DNA from: an uncultured Ectothiorhodospiraceae bacterium
Lineage (GTDB): Bacteria; Pseudomonadota; Gammaproteobacteria; XJ16; Halofilaceae
Assembly (NCBI GenBank): GCA_913055615.1
Contig: CAJXKK010000014.1
Location: 1-64,000 of the forward strand
Direction: 5' to 3'
DNA: 64,000 bases
Shown here: in pieces, positions 37,448 through 46,515 of the stretch
Layout of the letters: every line of letters begins with the position of its first letter
Numbering within the stretch: the stretch's first letter is position 1
Notes under the pieces: generated by a model
The model's input: only the letters and a program-made list of their open reading frames with translations
Told to the model about the DNA's origin: nothing
The model's database searches: none
Program-made: the position numbers and the translations under genes

Positions 37448-38488
37448 TCAGCCAGAAATCGGCGAGGCGTTCGCGAACTCCTGCTCCATTCGTTTGAGAA
37501 CGGCATCGGTGAAACCGCTGGTCCCCAGCCGGCCACCGAGGTCGGCGGTGGTCTCGCCCGCCTCGATCGCACCAAGGACCGCCAGGCGCAGGGCATGTCC
37601 CAGATCGTAGCGGTCGATATGGTCGAGCAGCATGCCGAAGGAGAGGAAGATGGCGCTCGGATTGCACTTGTCCTGCCCGGCGATGTCGGGGGCCGTGCCG
37701 CCGGCCGGATCGAACATGGCGACGTCGACGTTGTGATCGGCGTCAAACGAGAAATTGCCGGAGGCCCCCGTGCCGAGGCTGCCGACCAGGCCCGAGGCCA
37801 TGTCGGACAGGAAATCCCCGTACTCGTTGAGCACCAGAACGACCTCGAAGTCCTGGGGTTTCAGGATGATCTTCGCAAGCATCGCATCGAACAGTTCGAC
37901 ATGATGTGCGACATCCGTATAACCCGCCTGGCGCACGTCTGCCACCACGGATTCGAACAGGCCATCGGTGACCCGCTGGATCGTGTGCTTTGAGGACGAG
38001 GTCATCGACAGACCCTTTTTGCGGGCGAGATCGAACGCGAATTTCGCCGCCTGCGCGCAGGGCTCGCGCTCGACCATGCGCAGGGAGACCGCCGCGTTGT
38101 GTCCGATCAGCTGCCCGGGGTCGTCGTAGGTCCCGCCGGTCGCGATCCGCACGATATGCAGATTGACGTTCTCCTTGAAGTTCGACGAGATCCCCTTGAT
38201 CGATATGGCCGGGCGATAGATCACCGAGAAACCGACCCGGCGACGGATTAGCGCGTTGGGGCTGCTGGTGCGGGTGACGGTCGGGTACTTGAGCGCCAGC
38301 CGGTTGCGGCGCATCGCTTCCTCGGCCTCGTCGATCGCCGCGTCGCCGTCGCGCTCGCGGCGCTCCAGCGACCAGTCGACGCCCTCGAAATCGAGGTCGA
38401 TGGGCAGCGCGTCGGCGATTCGATGGACTGCAGTCGCGAGCTCCGGGCCGATGCCGTCGCCGTGGAGTTCGGTGATCGTGGTGCTCAT
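37448..38488 (-). CDS. Divergent isocitrate/isopropylmalate dehydrogenase family protein
   Basis: A 346-residue member of the beta-decarboxylating dehydrogenase family. Substrate-site residues are retained: Ser76-x-Asn78-x3-Arg82, Arg92, Arg114, Tyr121, Lys167 and Asp201/225/229 (NEYGDFLSDMASGLVGSLG). The usual FREN(T/S)E segment is replaced by VRIATGGTYDDPG, and the NAD(P)-site HGTAP is GGTAP followed by AGQDKCNPSA as in isocitrate dehydrogenases. The location beside sucAB suggests an NAD-linked isocitrate dehydrogenase. Its ATG overlaps the stop of the DUF1244 gene (ATGA), indicating coupling. Other 2-oxoacid substrates cannot be excluded. Confidence 0.8.
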   Translation of the reverse strand: MSTTITELHGDGIGPELATAVHRIADALPIDLDFEGVDWSLERRERDGDAAIDEAEEAMRRNRLALKYPTVTRTSSPNALIRRRVGFSVIYRPAISIKGISSNFKENVNLHIVRIATGGTYDDPGQLIGHNAAVSLRMVEREPCAQAAKFAFDLARKKGLSMTSSSKHTIQRVTDGLFESVVADVRQAGYTDVAHHVELFDAMLAKIILKPQDFEVVLVLNEYGDFLSDMASGLVGSLGTGASGNFSFDADHNVDVAMFDPAGGTAPDIAGQDKCNPSAIFLSFGMLLDHIDRYDLGHALRLAVLGAIEAGETTADLGGRLGTSGFTDAVLKRMEQEFANASPISG

Positions 38489-38763
38489 GACTGCGTGCCC
38501 GTCGTGTCCGGTTGCCGTTCGTTCTGGTAGCGCGCCTTCCACTCGGCGTAGGGCATGCCGTAGACGATCTCGCGCGCCGCCTCGTAGTCCATCTCCACCC
38601 CGCGCTCCTCGGCGGCGGCGCGATACCATTTGGAGAGGCAGTTGCGGCAGAAGCCGGCGAGCTCCATCAGATCCAGGTTCTGGACGTCGGTGCGTTCACG
38701 CAGGTGGGCGACGAGCGTGCGAAAGGCCTGGGCCTCGATCTCGGTGCGGGTCTGTTCATCCAT
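38485..38763 (-). CDS. DUF1244 family protein
   Basis: A 92-residue protein of the DUF1244 family (PF06844): FRTLVAHLRERTDVQNLDLM, then ELAGFCRNCLSKWYRAAAEE and YGMPYAEWKARYQ are conserved, including the Cys-x2-Cys in CRNC. Function unknown; the Cys pair and histidine could bind metal. It is translationally coupled to the isocitrate-dehydrogenase-family gene. GAGG precedes the ATG. Confidence 0.88.
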   Translation of the reverse strand: MDEQTRTEIEAQAFRTLVAHLRERTDVQNLDLMELAGFCRNCLSKWYRAAAEERGVEMDYEAAREIVYGMPYAEWKARYQNERQPDTTGTQS

Positions 38764-38876
38764 CGCGACCTCCTGCAGGCTAGCGGATTATCAGCGTGCG
38801 ACGATTGTACTGCCGCGACGCGGGGCGAAGCCACGCCGATGCGCCGGCCTACGGTTTGATGAGGGGAGTCGACTGC

Positions 38877-39212
38877 ATGTCTCCATGGCTGGCGCTCGCC
38901 GTGATTGCCGCCGCGCTCGGCTGGTGGTGGCTGTCGATGCGTGCCCGTGAGCAGGCCGTGCGCGCCGCGCGCGGCGCCTGCCGGCGATTCTCGGTGCAAC
39001 TGCTCGACGAGACCGTCGCGCTGCGCCGCCTGGGCCTCGCCCGCGGCAACGATGGCCGCCTCCACCTCTGGCGGCTGTACCGCTTCGAATTCAGCCAGAC
39101 CGGCGGCGAACGCTACGGCGGCCACGTGGCCCTGTTGGGCCAGCGGCTCATGGATGCCCACCTCGAGGCCGTCAACGAAGACGACCCGCCGGCCCGTAAC
39201 CGGCTCGGGTGA
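38877..39212 (+). CDS. DUF3301 family membrane-anchored protein
   Basis: A 111-residue protein: one N-terminal membrane helix (LALAVIAAALGWWWLSM) and the DUF3301 domain (CRRFSVQLLDETVALRRLGL … LWRLYRFEFSQTGGERYGGH). The soluble part probably faces the cytoplasm. Function unknown. GAGGGGAG twelve bases upstream supports the ATG at 38877. It is divergent from the DUF1244 gene. Confidence 0.87.
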   Translation: MSPWLALAVIAAALGWWWLSMRAREQAVRAARGACRRFSVQLLDETVALRRLGLARGNDGRLHLWRLYRFEFSQTGGERYGGHVALLGQRLMDAHLEAVNEDDPPARNRLG

Positions 39213-39229
39213 TGCGTTTTGGTCGCCTG

Positions 39230-39392
39230 AGACGAAACGCGATTTTCTCGCACAGGCGCGCAGATCGTGGAGAGGGCGGTTCTTTGTCGGGAGCGTTTCT
39301 GGCCTCGCCGCCTTGTGCATATTGGTATCGATTTTTCTTTTTCTTTTTCTTTTTTCCTCCGCGCACTCCGCGCCTCCGCGAGAGAATGATTT
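39230..39392. repeat. CTCTGCG-type repeats and a pyrimidine tract
   Basis: Two repeat arms (ATTTTCTCGCACAGGCGCGC near 39240 and CGCACTCCGCGCCTCCGCGA near 39361) flank the segment, and 39332–39356 is a TTTTTC tandem run. The arms are partly complementary. The gap 39213–39478 has no gene beyond this. Confidence 0.6.
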
Positions 39393-39478
39393 TGACCTTG
39401 TCGGAATAGCATGGGCCTTGCCGGAGGCCGCAGCCGCGGGTAGCGTGCCGTCTGCCTCATAACCGGGAGTGTGAACCC

Positions 39479-39976
39479 ATGTGCGATTGTCCCTGCGGCT
39501 CCGGCCGTGACTTCGATGCCTGCTGCGGGCCGTACCTCGCCGGCGAGGCGCAGCCGCCGACTGCCGAGGCGTTGATGCGTGCGCGCTACACCGCGCACAC
39601 GCGCGCGGACATTGACTACATCCAGGCGACGCACGATGATGCCACGAGTGAGGACATCGACCGCGATGCCACCGACCGCTGGGCGCGGCGCTCCGAGTGG
39701 CTGGGCCTGGAGATCCGCGCTATCGAGGCCGGCGGCGAGGGGGACGATGTCGGCGCCGTCGAGTTCGTCGCCCATTTCCGCGAGCGTGACGAGCGCCGGC
39801 GCCATCATGAGCTCGCGCGCTTCAAGCGCGACGGGCACGGCAGCTGGGTCTATGTCGACGGCGAGGCGCCGGAGCAGGCAACCATCCGGCATGGGGGCCC
39901 GCGCGTGGGCCGCAATGATCCCTGCCCCTGTGGCAGCGGTCGCAAATACAAGAAGTGCTGCGGCGCGCCGGCCTGA
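39479..39976 (+). CDS. YchJ family protein with two SEC-C motifs
   Basis: A 165-residue protein with zinc-binding SEC-C motifs at both ends ([15 protein letters not shown] near the start; [15 protein letters not shown] at the end) around a YchJ/NTF2-like middle ([20 protein letters not shown] … [19 protein letters not shown]). SEC-C motifs mediate protein contact in SecA. The exact role of YchJ is not known. The start MCDCPCGSG has a weak upstream GGGAG. Confidence 0.88.
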   Translation: MCDCPCGSGRDFDACCGPYLAGEAQPPTAEALMRARYTAHTRADIDYIQATHDDATSEDIDRDATDRWARRSEWLGLEIRAIEAGGEGDDVGAVEFVAHFRERDERRRHHELARFKRDGHGSWVYVDGEAPEQATIRHGGPRVGRNDPCPCGSGRKYKKCCGAPA

Positions 39977-40073
39977 GACCGCTGATTGATCGGCGTTTGA
40001 TTCGGATCAATATCCGGCGGCTACAAAGCGGCGATCATAACGGCGATGTTTCCGATTCCGAGGAGGAACGCAC

Positions 40074-40556
40074 ATGATCCAATCCATACTGGTGCCGGTG
40101 GACGGCTCCGCGAATTCCGACAAGGCGGTCGCGATCGGGGCCGATATTGCTTCGAAATACAATGCCAAGCTGCATCTGCTCAACGTGCTGCTTTACGGCC
40201 ATGTCCCCGACTCGATCCGTAACCTGTCGGACAAGAAGGGGAAGGAGGAGCCCCCGATCGCCGTTGGCGCGGGGTATGTAGAGGCATCCCTGCCGCACGA
40301 GGTGCTGGAGGATATCGCCGCAAAACTGCTCGAGCGCGCGAAGAAGACCGCTGAAGAACACGGCGCCTCGGATATCTCGACCAACTGGCGGGGCGGCTCG
40401 ACGACCGAGGGCATCCTCGAGCAGGCGAAAGAGGTTGAGACCGATACCATCGTGATGGGGTCGCGCGGTCTGAGCAACCTCAAGGGGCTCGTGATCGGCA
40501 GCGTTTCGCACAAGGTCCAGCACCTGTTCGAAGGGACCGTCATTACCGTCAAGTGA
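40074..40556 (+). CDS. Universal stress protein (UspA family)
   Basis: A 160-residue single-domain Usp: MIQSILVPVDGSANSDKAV at the start and the ATP-binding signature GSRGLSNLKGLVIGSVSHKV near the C-terminus (G-x2-G-x9-G-S). Such proteins bind ATP and help survive stress; the specific role is unknown. AGGAGGAA precedes the ATG. It stands alone, convergent with rsmJ. Confidence 0.92.
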   Translation: MIQSILVPVDGSANSDKAVAIGADIASKYNAKLHLLNVLLYGHVPDSIRNLSDKKGKEEPPIAVGAGYVEASLPHEVLEDIAAKLLERAKKTAEEHGASDISTNWRGGSTTEGILEQAKEVETDTIVMGSRGLSNLKGLVIGSVSHKVQHLFEGTVITVK

Positions 40557-40576
40557 CCCGCACGGCGGGGCGGGTC
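40555..40576. terminator. Hairpin between convergent uspA-like and rsmJ genes
   Basis: GACCCGC (40555–40561) pairs with GCGGGTC (40570–40576) with an 8-nt loop, in the gap between the two stops and overlapping the Usp stop codon. No U-tract; a weak bidirectional terminator is possible. Confidence 0.4.
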
Positions 40577-41389
40577 TCAGGTGGACTCCGCCCCGCCGGC
40601 ATAGATGTCGAACCGGGTCGAGCGGCCATCAATCGAACCGCTCGGCGCGGGACCGGGGAGTGCAACAGCGCCGCGCGGGCGCTTGACCACCACCCGTCGA
40701 CGGGCCGCGGCGATGGCGGTCGGCAGCAGCGCGTCGCTGTCGCCATCCGCGCCGACCAGTGCCCGGAACACCTGCATCTCCTTGCGGACCGCCGCGGACT
40801 TGCGCCGCGGCGGGTGCATCGGGTCGACGATGATGGTATCGGCGGCCCGCCCGGCGAGTACGGCGATCGCCTCGGCCTCGATCAGTTCTATGCCCGCCGC
40901 GATCGGCGCCGCCTCTTCATCCGCACGGGCCCGCTCCAGTGCATCCGCCAGCAAAGCGGACACCGCGGGATGGCGCTCGACCAGCGTGACCCGGCAGCCC
41001 ACCGCAGCCAGCAGCCACGCGTCGCGGCCGAGACCGGCGGTGGTATCGATCACTTCCGGCGTCTGGCCCTGGCGTGCACCCGCGGCGCGCAGCAGGCCCT
41101 CGTCGGCCCGGGCCGCTTCACGTCCACGGCGCGCCGTCGCGCCCGTGACGAAGTCCGCGTAGACGGCGCCTGGCGCGGCCGCTCCAGTGAGCTGCACCTG
41201 CAGGCGCTCGGCCGTCAGCACGAGCGCGAGCCGTCCGGCCTCCTGCGGCGGTTCCACGGTCACCGGGAGGCCGAGGCGCTGCGCCAACGCATCGGCCTCG
41301 CCCCGGCGACCGTCGGCCGCGCAGACGATCACGGCCTGTTGCGGGTACAGTGCGTCCGTTGGCGCCTGTTCCTCCGATGGACTGCCCAT
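40577..41389 (-). CDS. rsmJ: 16S rRNA (guanine1516-N2)-methyltransferase RsmJ
   Basis: A 270-residue SAM-dependent methyltransferase of the RsmJ/YhiQ family. VIDTTAGLGRDAWLLAAVGC is the SAM motif, TLVERHPAVSALLADALERA follows, and IIVDPMHPPRRKSAAVRKEM is the family signature. It modifies G1516 in helix 45 region of 16S rRNA. The ATG at 41389 overlaps the ATG of the divergent Rieske-like gene by 2 bp (CATG), so the two genes have overlapping leaders. Confidence 0.93.
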   Translation of the reverse strand: MGSPSEEQAPTDALYPQQAVIVCAADGRRGEADALAQRLGLPVTVEPPQEAGRLALVLTAERLQVQLTGAAAPGAVYADFVTGATARRGREAARADEGLLRAAGARQGQTPEVIDTTAGLGRDAWLLAAVGCRVTLVERHPAVSALLADALERARADEEAAPIAAGIELIEAEAIAVLAGRAADTIIVDPMHPPRRKSAAVRKEMQVFRALVGADGDSDALLPTAIAAARRRVVVKRPRGAVALPGPAPSGSIDGRSTRFDIYAGGAEST

Positions 41390-41870
41390 GACCGATCTCC
41401 GGGAATCGCCGCGGCGCCTGCGCCTGCGGGTCACGCTCAAGCTCATGATGGCATTGGCCGGTATCGCCGTGCTGGCGATCGCCGTGCGCTATCTGGCCGG
41501 TGGCGACAGCGCGGCGACGCTCGAGCGGGTGCGCGTCGACGTATCCGGTGTGGCGCCCGATACGGTCCGCACCGTCGGCTGGCAGGGCCGCCCCGTGATC
41601 GTCCTGCGGCGCAGCCGGGTGACCATCGATCGCCTCGGCGCGCGGTCAGGCGATGATACGAGTCCGGGCTGGTTCGTCGCCTTTGCCAATGGCACCGCGC
41701 GCGGCTGCAGTGTGGTGTGGGAACCGGGCGCCCGGCGTTTCCGCGAGAGCTGCAGTCAGGCTGCCTGGGATGCCGCCGGCGAGCCATTGTCGGGGACGGA
41801 CGCCGCGCCACTGAAGGTTCCGCCGCACCGGTTCAGCGGGGACGGGCAACTGCTGCTGGGTGCGGATTAG
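41388..41870 (+). CDS. Rieske-fold protein lacking iron-sulfur ligands
   Basis: A 160-residue protein with one N-terminal membrane helix (residues 18–36) and a C-terminal Rieske-like domain. Aligning to the Rieske motifs, CTHLGC is GTARGC (106–107 kept only as Gly-Cys) and CPCHGS is ESCSQA: both ligand cysteines and both ligand histidines are gone, while Cys107 and Cys122, which form the stabilising disulfide in true Rieske proteins, remain. The fold end PLKVPPHRFSGDGQLLLG is typical. It should be anchored with the domain in the periplasm. Function unknown; electron transfer by a 2Fe-2S cluster is not possible. No bc1 genes are adjacent. Confidence 0.72.
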   Translation: MTDLRESPRRLRLRVTLKLMMALAGIAVLAIAVRYLAGGDSAATLERVRVDVSGVAPDTVRTVGWQGRPVIVLRRSRVTIDRLGARSGDDTSPGWFVAFANGTARGCSVVWEPGARRFRESCSQAAWDAAGEPLSGTDAAPLKVPPHRFSGDGQLLLGAD

Positions 41871-41892
41871 TCGCAATCACCCTCCGGCTCAA

Positions 41893-41950
41893 GCGATGTA
41901 GGTTGGGCTTCCAGCCGGACAGATCAGGGGCTTACGTAAGCCCGACTTAC
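41893..41950. repeat. GTAGGTTGGGCTTCCAGCC-type dispersed repeat
   Basis: GATGTAGGTTGGGCTTCCAG + CCGGACAG and then GGGCTTACGTAAGCCCGACTTAC form two hairpins (the second is the palindrome GGGCTTACGTAAGCCC). The style is that of common gammaproteobacterial intergenic repeats. It lies between the Rieske-like gene and slyX, which converge, and may help termination. Confidence 0.6.
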
Positions 41951-41975
41951 TGTACTCCCGATAATCAGCGGTTCC

Positions 41976-42155
41976 TTAGTCCGAATCGCCCTCCGGCTCC
42001 AGCTTGGCGAGGCGCCGCTCGAGCCGCTCACAGCGCTGTACCAGGCGATCCTGGGCGGCGGCCTGGCCCTGGAGGGTGGCGTCGAGCTGCTCGAAATCGT
42101 GCTGCAGGCGCATCAGTCGCTCCTCGATCGCGTCCAGGCGCTCTTCGGTCTTCAT
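41976..42155 (-). CDS. slyX: SlyX family protein
   Basis: A 59-residue coiled-coil protein (MKTEERLDAIEERLMRLQHD … RLERRLAKLEPEGDSD), slightly shorter than E. coli SlyX (72). Function is unknown. Its ATG overlaps the stop of the upstream dehydrogenase gene (ATGA), so translation is probably coupled. Confidence 0.82.
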   Translation of the reverse strand: MKTEERLDAIEERLMRLQHDFEQLDATLQGQAAAQDRLVQRCERLERRLAKLEPEGDSD

Positions 42156-43120
42156 GCCCCCTCCGGGCCAGCGACGACATTGTCCGGCCTGCCGGCGCCG
42201 AAATCGGCGATGTGGTCCGCCACCTGCTCGACCAGGCGTTGCCGGGCGGCCTGTGAGCCCCATGCGGCGTGCGGGGTGACGATGAGGTTCGGGATATCGT
42301 CGGCGAGCAGCGGGTTGCCGTCGCGCGGCGGCTCCTGCGTCAGCACGTCCATGCCCGCACCGCCGATCAATCCGGCGCGCAGCGCCTCGGCCAGCGCCGC
42401 CTCGTCCACGATGCCGCCCCGGGCGGTATTGATCAGCAGCGCGTGCGGCTTCATGCGTTCGAGTTCGGCCCGGCCGATGAGGCCGCGCGTCGCGTCGGTG
42501 AGCGGGCAGTGCAGGGTGAGCACGTCGGCGCGTTGTAGCAGATCCTCGACCGCTACCCGGTCTGCGGGGATGTCGCTCGCACCCGGGCGGGCGGCGACCT
42601 GCACGTCCATATCGAAGGCACGGGCGATGCCGGCGACCCCCTGCCCGAGCGTCCCGTAGCCGATGACGCCGAGGGTCTTGCCGGCCAGCTCGGTGATCGG
42701 GAAGTCGAGCAGACAGAAAAACGGTGACCGTGACCACTCACCGGCACGTACGGCGGCCTGATAATCCGGCAATCGCGTCGCCAGGGCGAGGATCAGTGCG
42801 AACGTATGCTGGACCACGGAAGGGGTACCGTAGCCGGTAGCGTTGCACACCGTCACCCCATGCGCGCGGGCCGCTTCGAGGTCGATGTTGTTGACCCCGG
42901 TGGCCGCCACACACACGAGCTGCAGGCGCTTGGCGGCGGCGAAGGCATCGGCATCGAGGACCACCTTGTTGGTGATGACGACATCCGCGTCGCGGATCCG
43001 CCCGGCGGTCTCCCCGGAGGCGGTGTGGCCGTGCCAGTCCCAGCTGTCCAGTTGCCCGCGCAGGCGCGTCAGGTCGAGACCGGGGCCGAGGGTGTCCGCG
43101 TCGAGGACGACACCGTGCAT
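42152..43120 (-). CDS. D-2-hydroxyacid dehydrogenase (glycerate dehydrogenase/hydroxypyruvate reductase type)
   Basis: A 322-residue NAD(P)-dependent dehydrogenase. The Rossmann motif is GVIGYGTLGQGVAGIA; catalytic Arg in INTARGGIVDE, Glu in the TQEPP loop and His in VTPHAAWGS are present. The set resembles HprA-type glycerate dehydrogenases that reduce hydroxypyruvate. GGAG lies 6 nt before the ATG at 43120; an earlier ATG at 43132 is less well placed. It starts 25 bp after mreD on the same strand and is coupled to slyX. Confidence 0.88.
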   Translation of the reverse strand: MHGVVLDADTLGPGLDLTRLRGQLDSWDWHGHTASGETAGRIRDADVVITNKVVLDADAFAAAKRLQLVCVAATGVNNIDLEAARAHGVTVCNATGYGTPSVVQHTFALILALATRLPDYQAAVRAGEWSRSPFFCLLDFPITELAGKTLGVIGYGTLGQGVAGIARAFDMDVQVAARPGASDIPADRVAVEDLLQRADVLTLHCPLTDATRGLIGRAELERMKPHALLINTARGGIVDEAALAEALRAGLIGGAGMDVLTQEPPRDGNPLLADDIPNLIVTPHAAWGSQAARQRLVEQVADHIADFGAGRPDNVVAGPEGA

Positions 43121-43145
43121 ACGACACTCCATGGGGAACTGGTTA

Positions 43146-43625
43146 TCAGGTTGCCTGGTAGCGCCGCCGCAGATCGCGCAGGACGACGAACAGCAGCGGC
43201 CAGAATATCAGCGCCGTCGGCGGCGCCGCGAAATACAGCCAGGGGGCCTCGGGCGCCCGCCCCGCGAGGCCACTGGTCCACAGGACCAGCGCCTGCTTGA
43301 TCAGCAGAAGGACGGTCACGATCAGGGCCTGCTGCGCGATTGGCTGGACCCGCAATCGCTGATGGTAATGCAGCGCGAAGGCCACGACGATCACGGCCCC
43401 GAGCGCATTCTGGCCGAGCAGCGCGCCCTGGGAGACATCCAGGAGGATGCCCGCGATCCACGCGAAAGTCAGTCCGAAGCGTCGGGGCAGCGCCATCGCC
43501 CAGTAGAGTGCTACCAGCGTAACCCAGTCGGGCCGGAAGGGCGCCGCGGCGTCGGGCAGCGGCATCATGGCCAGCATCAGGGCCACGGCCAGCGTCAACG
43601 GGATCAGCCACCAGCGCGGATTCAT
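43146..43625 (-). CDS. mreD: Rod shape-determining protein MreD
   Basis: A 159-residue integral membrane protein with about five hydrophobic segments, including LIPLTLAVALMLAMMPLP and LLGQNALGAVIVVAFALHYH, and family residue pattern FRPDWVTLVALYWAMALPRR. It belongs to the Rod elongasome with MreB, MreC, RodA and PBP2. Its start overlaps the mreC stop by 4 bp. Confidence 0.9.
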   Translation of the reverse strand: MNPRWWLIPLTLAVALMLAMMPLPDAAAPFRPDWVTLVALYWAMALPRRFGLTFAWIAGILLDVSQGALLGQNALGAVIVVAFALHYHQRLRVQPIAQQALIVTVLLLIKQALVLWTSGLAGRAPEAPWLYFAAPPTALIFWPLLFVVLRDLRRRYQAT

Positions 43626-44575
43626 CGCCCACTCCGCGCGGGCGCATCGGGCGCATCCGTGTCCTGTGCGGGCACACCGTCCCCGTCCCGAGCGCCCTCA
43701 CGCCCAGCGTCCGGTGGAGGTACATACCCGTCGCCCTCGACGCCATCCTTGCCGGTCCCGTCGGGCCATACGAGCAGGACCTCGCGCGAGCGGTCGAGCT
43801 GCGCCCGCGGCGCGGCGATCACGCGCGCGAAGGGTGCCCCCGGGCGGCGCTCGACCTCGACCACGGTGGCGACCGGATAGTTCGCAGGGAATCGCCCGCC
43901 GAGGCCGGAACTCACGATGAGATCACCGACGCGTACATCGGCATTGTTGGGGATATAGCGCAGTTCCAGTCGATCAGGCTCGCCGGTGCCCTCGGCGATC
44001 GTGCGCAGGCCGTTGCGATTGATCTGGACCGGCAGGGCGTGGTTCGGGTCGGAGATCAACAGGGCGGTGGCCGTGAACGGCCCCGTGCGGATGACCTGCC
44101 CCATGACGCCGTAGGCGTCGATCAGGGGCTGGCCGGCATAGACGCCATCGCGTTCGCCCTGGTTGACCACGACCTGTTGGCGAAAGGGGTCCAGCGAGAC
44201 CGACAGGAGTTCCGCGACGAGCACGCGGTCATCCCGGTCCGCGGACGCCTCCAGGAGCATGTGGAGACGCTCGTTCTCGCTGCGCAGCGTTTCGAATTTG
44301 AGCTGACGCGCACGCAGGCGGAGGTTTTCCCGTTCCAGCGCGTTGACGCGCTCGACCAGCTCCTCGTGCGACCGGACCTGGTCGGAACTCCACCCGAGGA
44401 AACGGGAGGGGAGGTCGACCGCATAGCGCAGCGGCGCGATCGCGCCGGAGAGGAATCCGCGCACCTGTTCAAGCTGATTGAAGCGGTGATCGGCCACCAT
44501 CAGCGTCGCCGACAGCAACACGAAGAACAGCGTCCGCACCAGCGGACCGGTTCCCTGCTGGAACAGCGGCTGCAT
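43622..44575 (-). CDS. mreC: Rod shape-determining protein MreC
   Basis: A 317-residue bitopic protein: N-terminal membrane helix (TLFFVLLSATLMVADHRF), periplasmic coiled coil (about 65–100, VERVNALERENLRLRARQLK) and the double beta-barrel domain (LLSVSLDPFRQQVVVNQGER … VSSGLGGRFPANYPVATVVE). The C-terminal tail (about 265–317) is Asp/Pro/Gly-rich and probably disordered. It links MreB to wall synthases. The mreBCD order is conserved. Confidence 0.94.
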   Translation of the reverse strand: MQPLFQQGTGPLVRTLFFVLLSATLMVADHRFNQLEQVRGFLSGAIAPLRYAVDLPSRFLGWSSDQVRSHEELVERVNALERENLRLRARQLKFETLRSENERLHMLLEASADRDDRVLVAELLSVSLDPFRQQVVVNQGERDGVYAGQPLIDAYGVMGQVIRTGPFTATALLISDPNHALPVQINRNGLRTIAEGTGEPDRLELRYIPNNADVRVGDLIVSSGLGGRFPANYPVATVVEVERRPGAPFARVIAAPRAQLDRSREVLLVWPDGTGKDGVEGDGYVPPPDAGREGARDGDGVPAQDTDAPDAPARSGR

Positions 44576-44620
44576 CAGGCCATCCCCCGCTGGACGGGGT
44601 GGCGTCGGGCGCCCGTACGA

Positions 44621-45712
<1,092 letters not shown>

Positions 45713-45875
45713 CTACTGTAGCAATGGGCTTCGTCCGGTACAAGCAATCGGACCGCGGAAAGTCGGCGATCGCATGCCGATTCGGGCGATATCGGTTATG
45801 GGGTGACGGAATCCACACGGTAAGGGGTCCACCAGGCACGATCATGGAACGTTTTCGGCGTCTTTTCCGTGTGCA

Positions 45876-46376
45876 ATGGTCGCGGAAGCGGGCAAGCGGG
45901 CGCGCGCGTACCGCCTTGAACTGGCCCGCGGCGCGAGTGGTTTCGGGTTCCTGGACGGCTTCGAGAACCATTTCGACGTGTCGCTGGATGAGCGTGGGCG
46001 CAGCGGTTGGGACCTGTCCGCCGGCATCGCGTTATCCGACCGCGACGATCGCGCGACCACCGACGATTTCTTCAGCTTCTCGTACGATGAATCCCGCGCC
46101 GCCGCGGATTACACGTTCCGCCTCGACGCCAGCCACCATCTCGAGCTGTCGGGGGACTGGCGCCGACGCGACTTCGACGGCCAGGAGATCCGCGGTTGCC
46201 AGGCCCGCGGCACACGCGAAGATGACCTGATCGGCCTCGGGATTGCACTCGACCGCCGTCTGGGGAGCGACTGGAGCGCGCACGCCAGCCTGCGCCTTGA
46301 GGAGCGCGATTCCACGCTGCAGCAGTTCGATTACGACCGCGAGGTGATCCGCCTGCGGCTCGAACGGATCTTCTGA
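45876..46376 (+). pseudogene. C-terminal outer-membrane beta-barrel fragment
   Basis: The 166-residue frame has the alternating amphipathic strands of an outer-membrane barrel (ADYTFRLDASHHLELSGDWR; DWSAHASLRLEERDSTLQQF; terminal REVIRLRLERIF ending in Phe as barrels do). It lacks a signal peptide and the N-terminal strands, so no barrel could be assembled from this piece alone. I read it as the 3' remnant of a larger barrel gene. Codon use is normal and the frame is intact, so the truncation may be recent, or a start could lie in a disrupted upstream frame. Confidence 0.55.
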
Positions 46377-46515
46377 ATGTGACGCATGTTACGATTCCCC
46401 GCTTGCGCGCACGGTTCCGGCGGATCCGATGGAACGTTTTCGCCGGGCGCTTCGTGTCTGCGGGCGGGGCGATGGATCAATCGCCAATCCCACAACGAAG
46501 GCAAGGGAATCGATC

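Noticed and set aside
45844-46460. Direct repeat ATGGAACGTTTTCG on both sides of the barrel fragment
   Set aside because: Only 14 exact bases; several such pairs are expected by chance in a window of this size.
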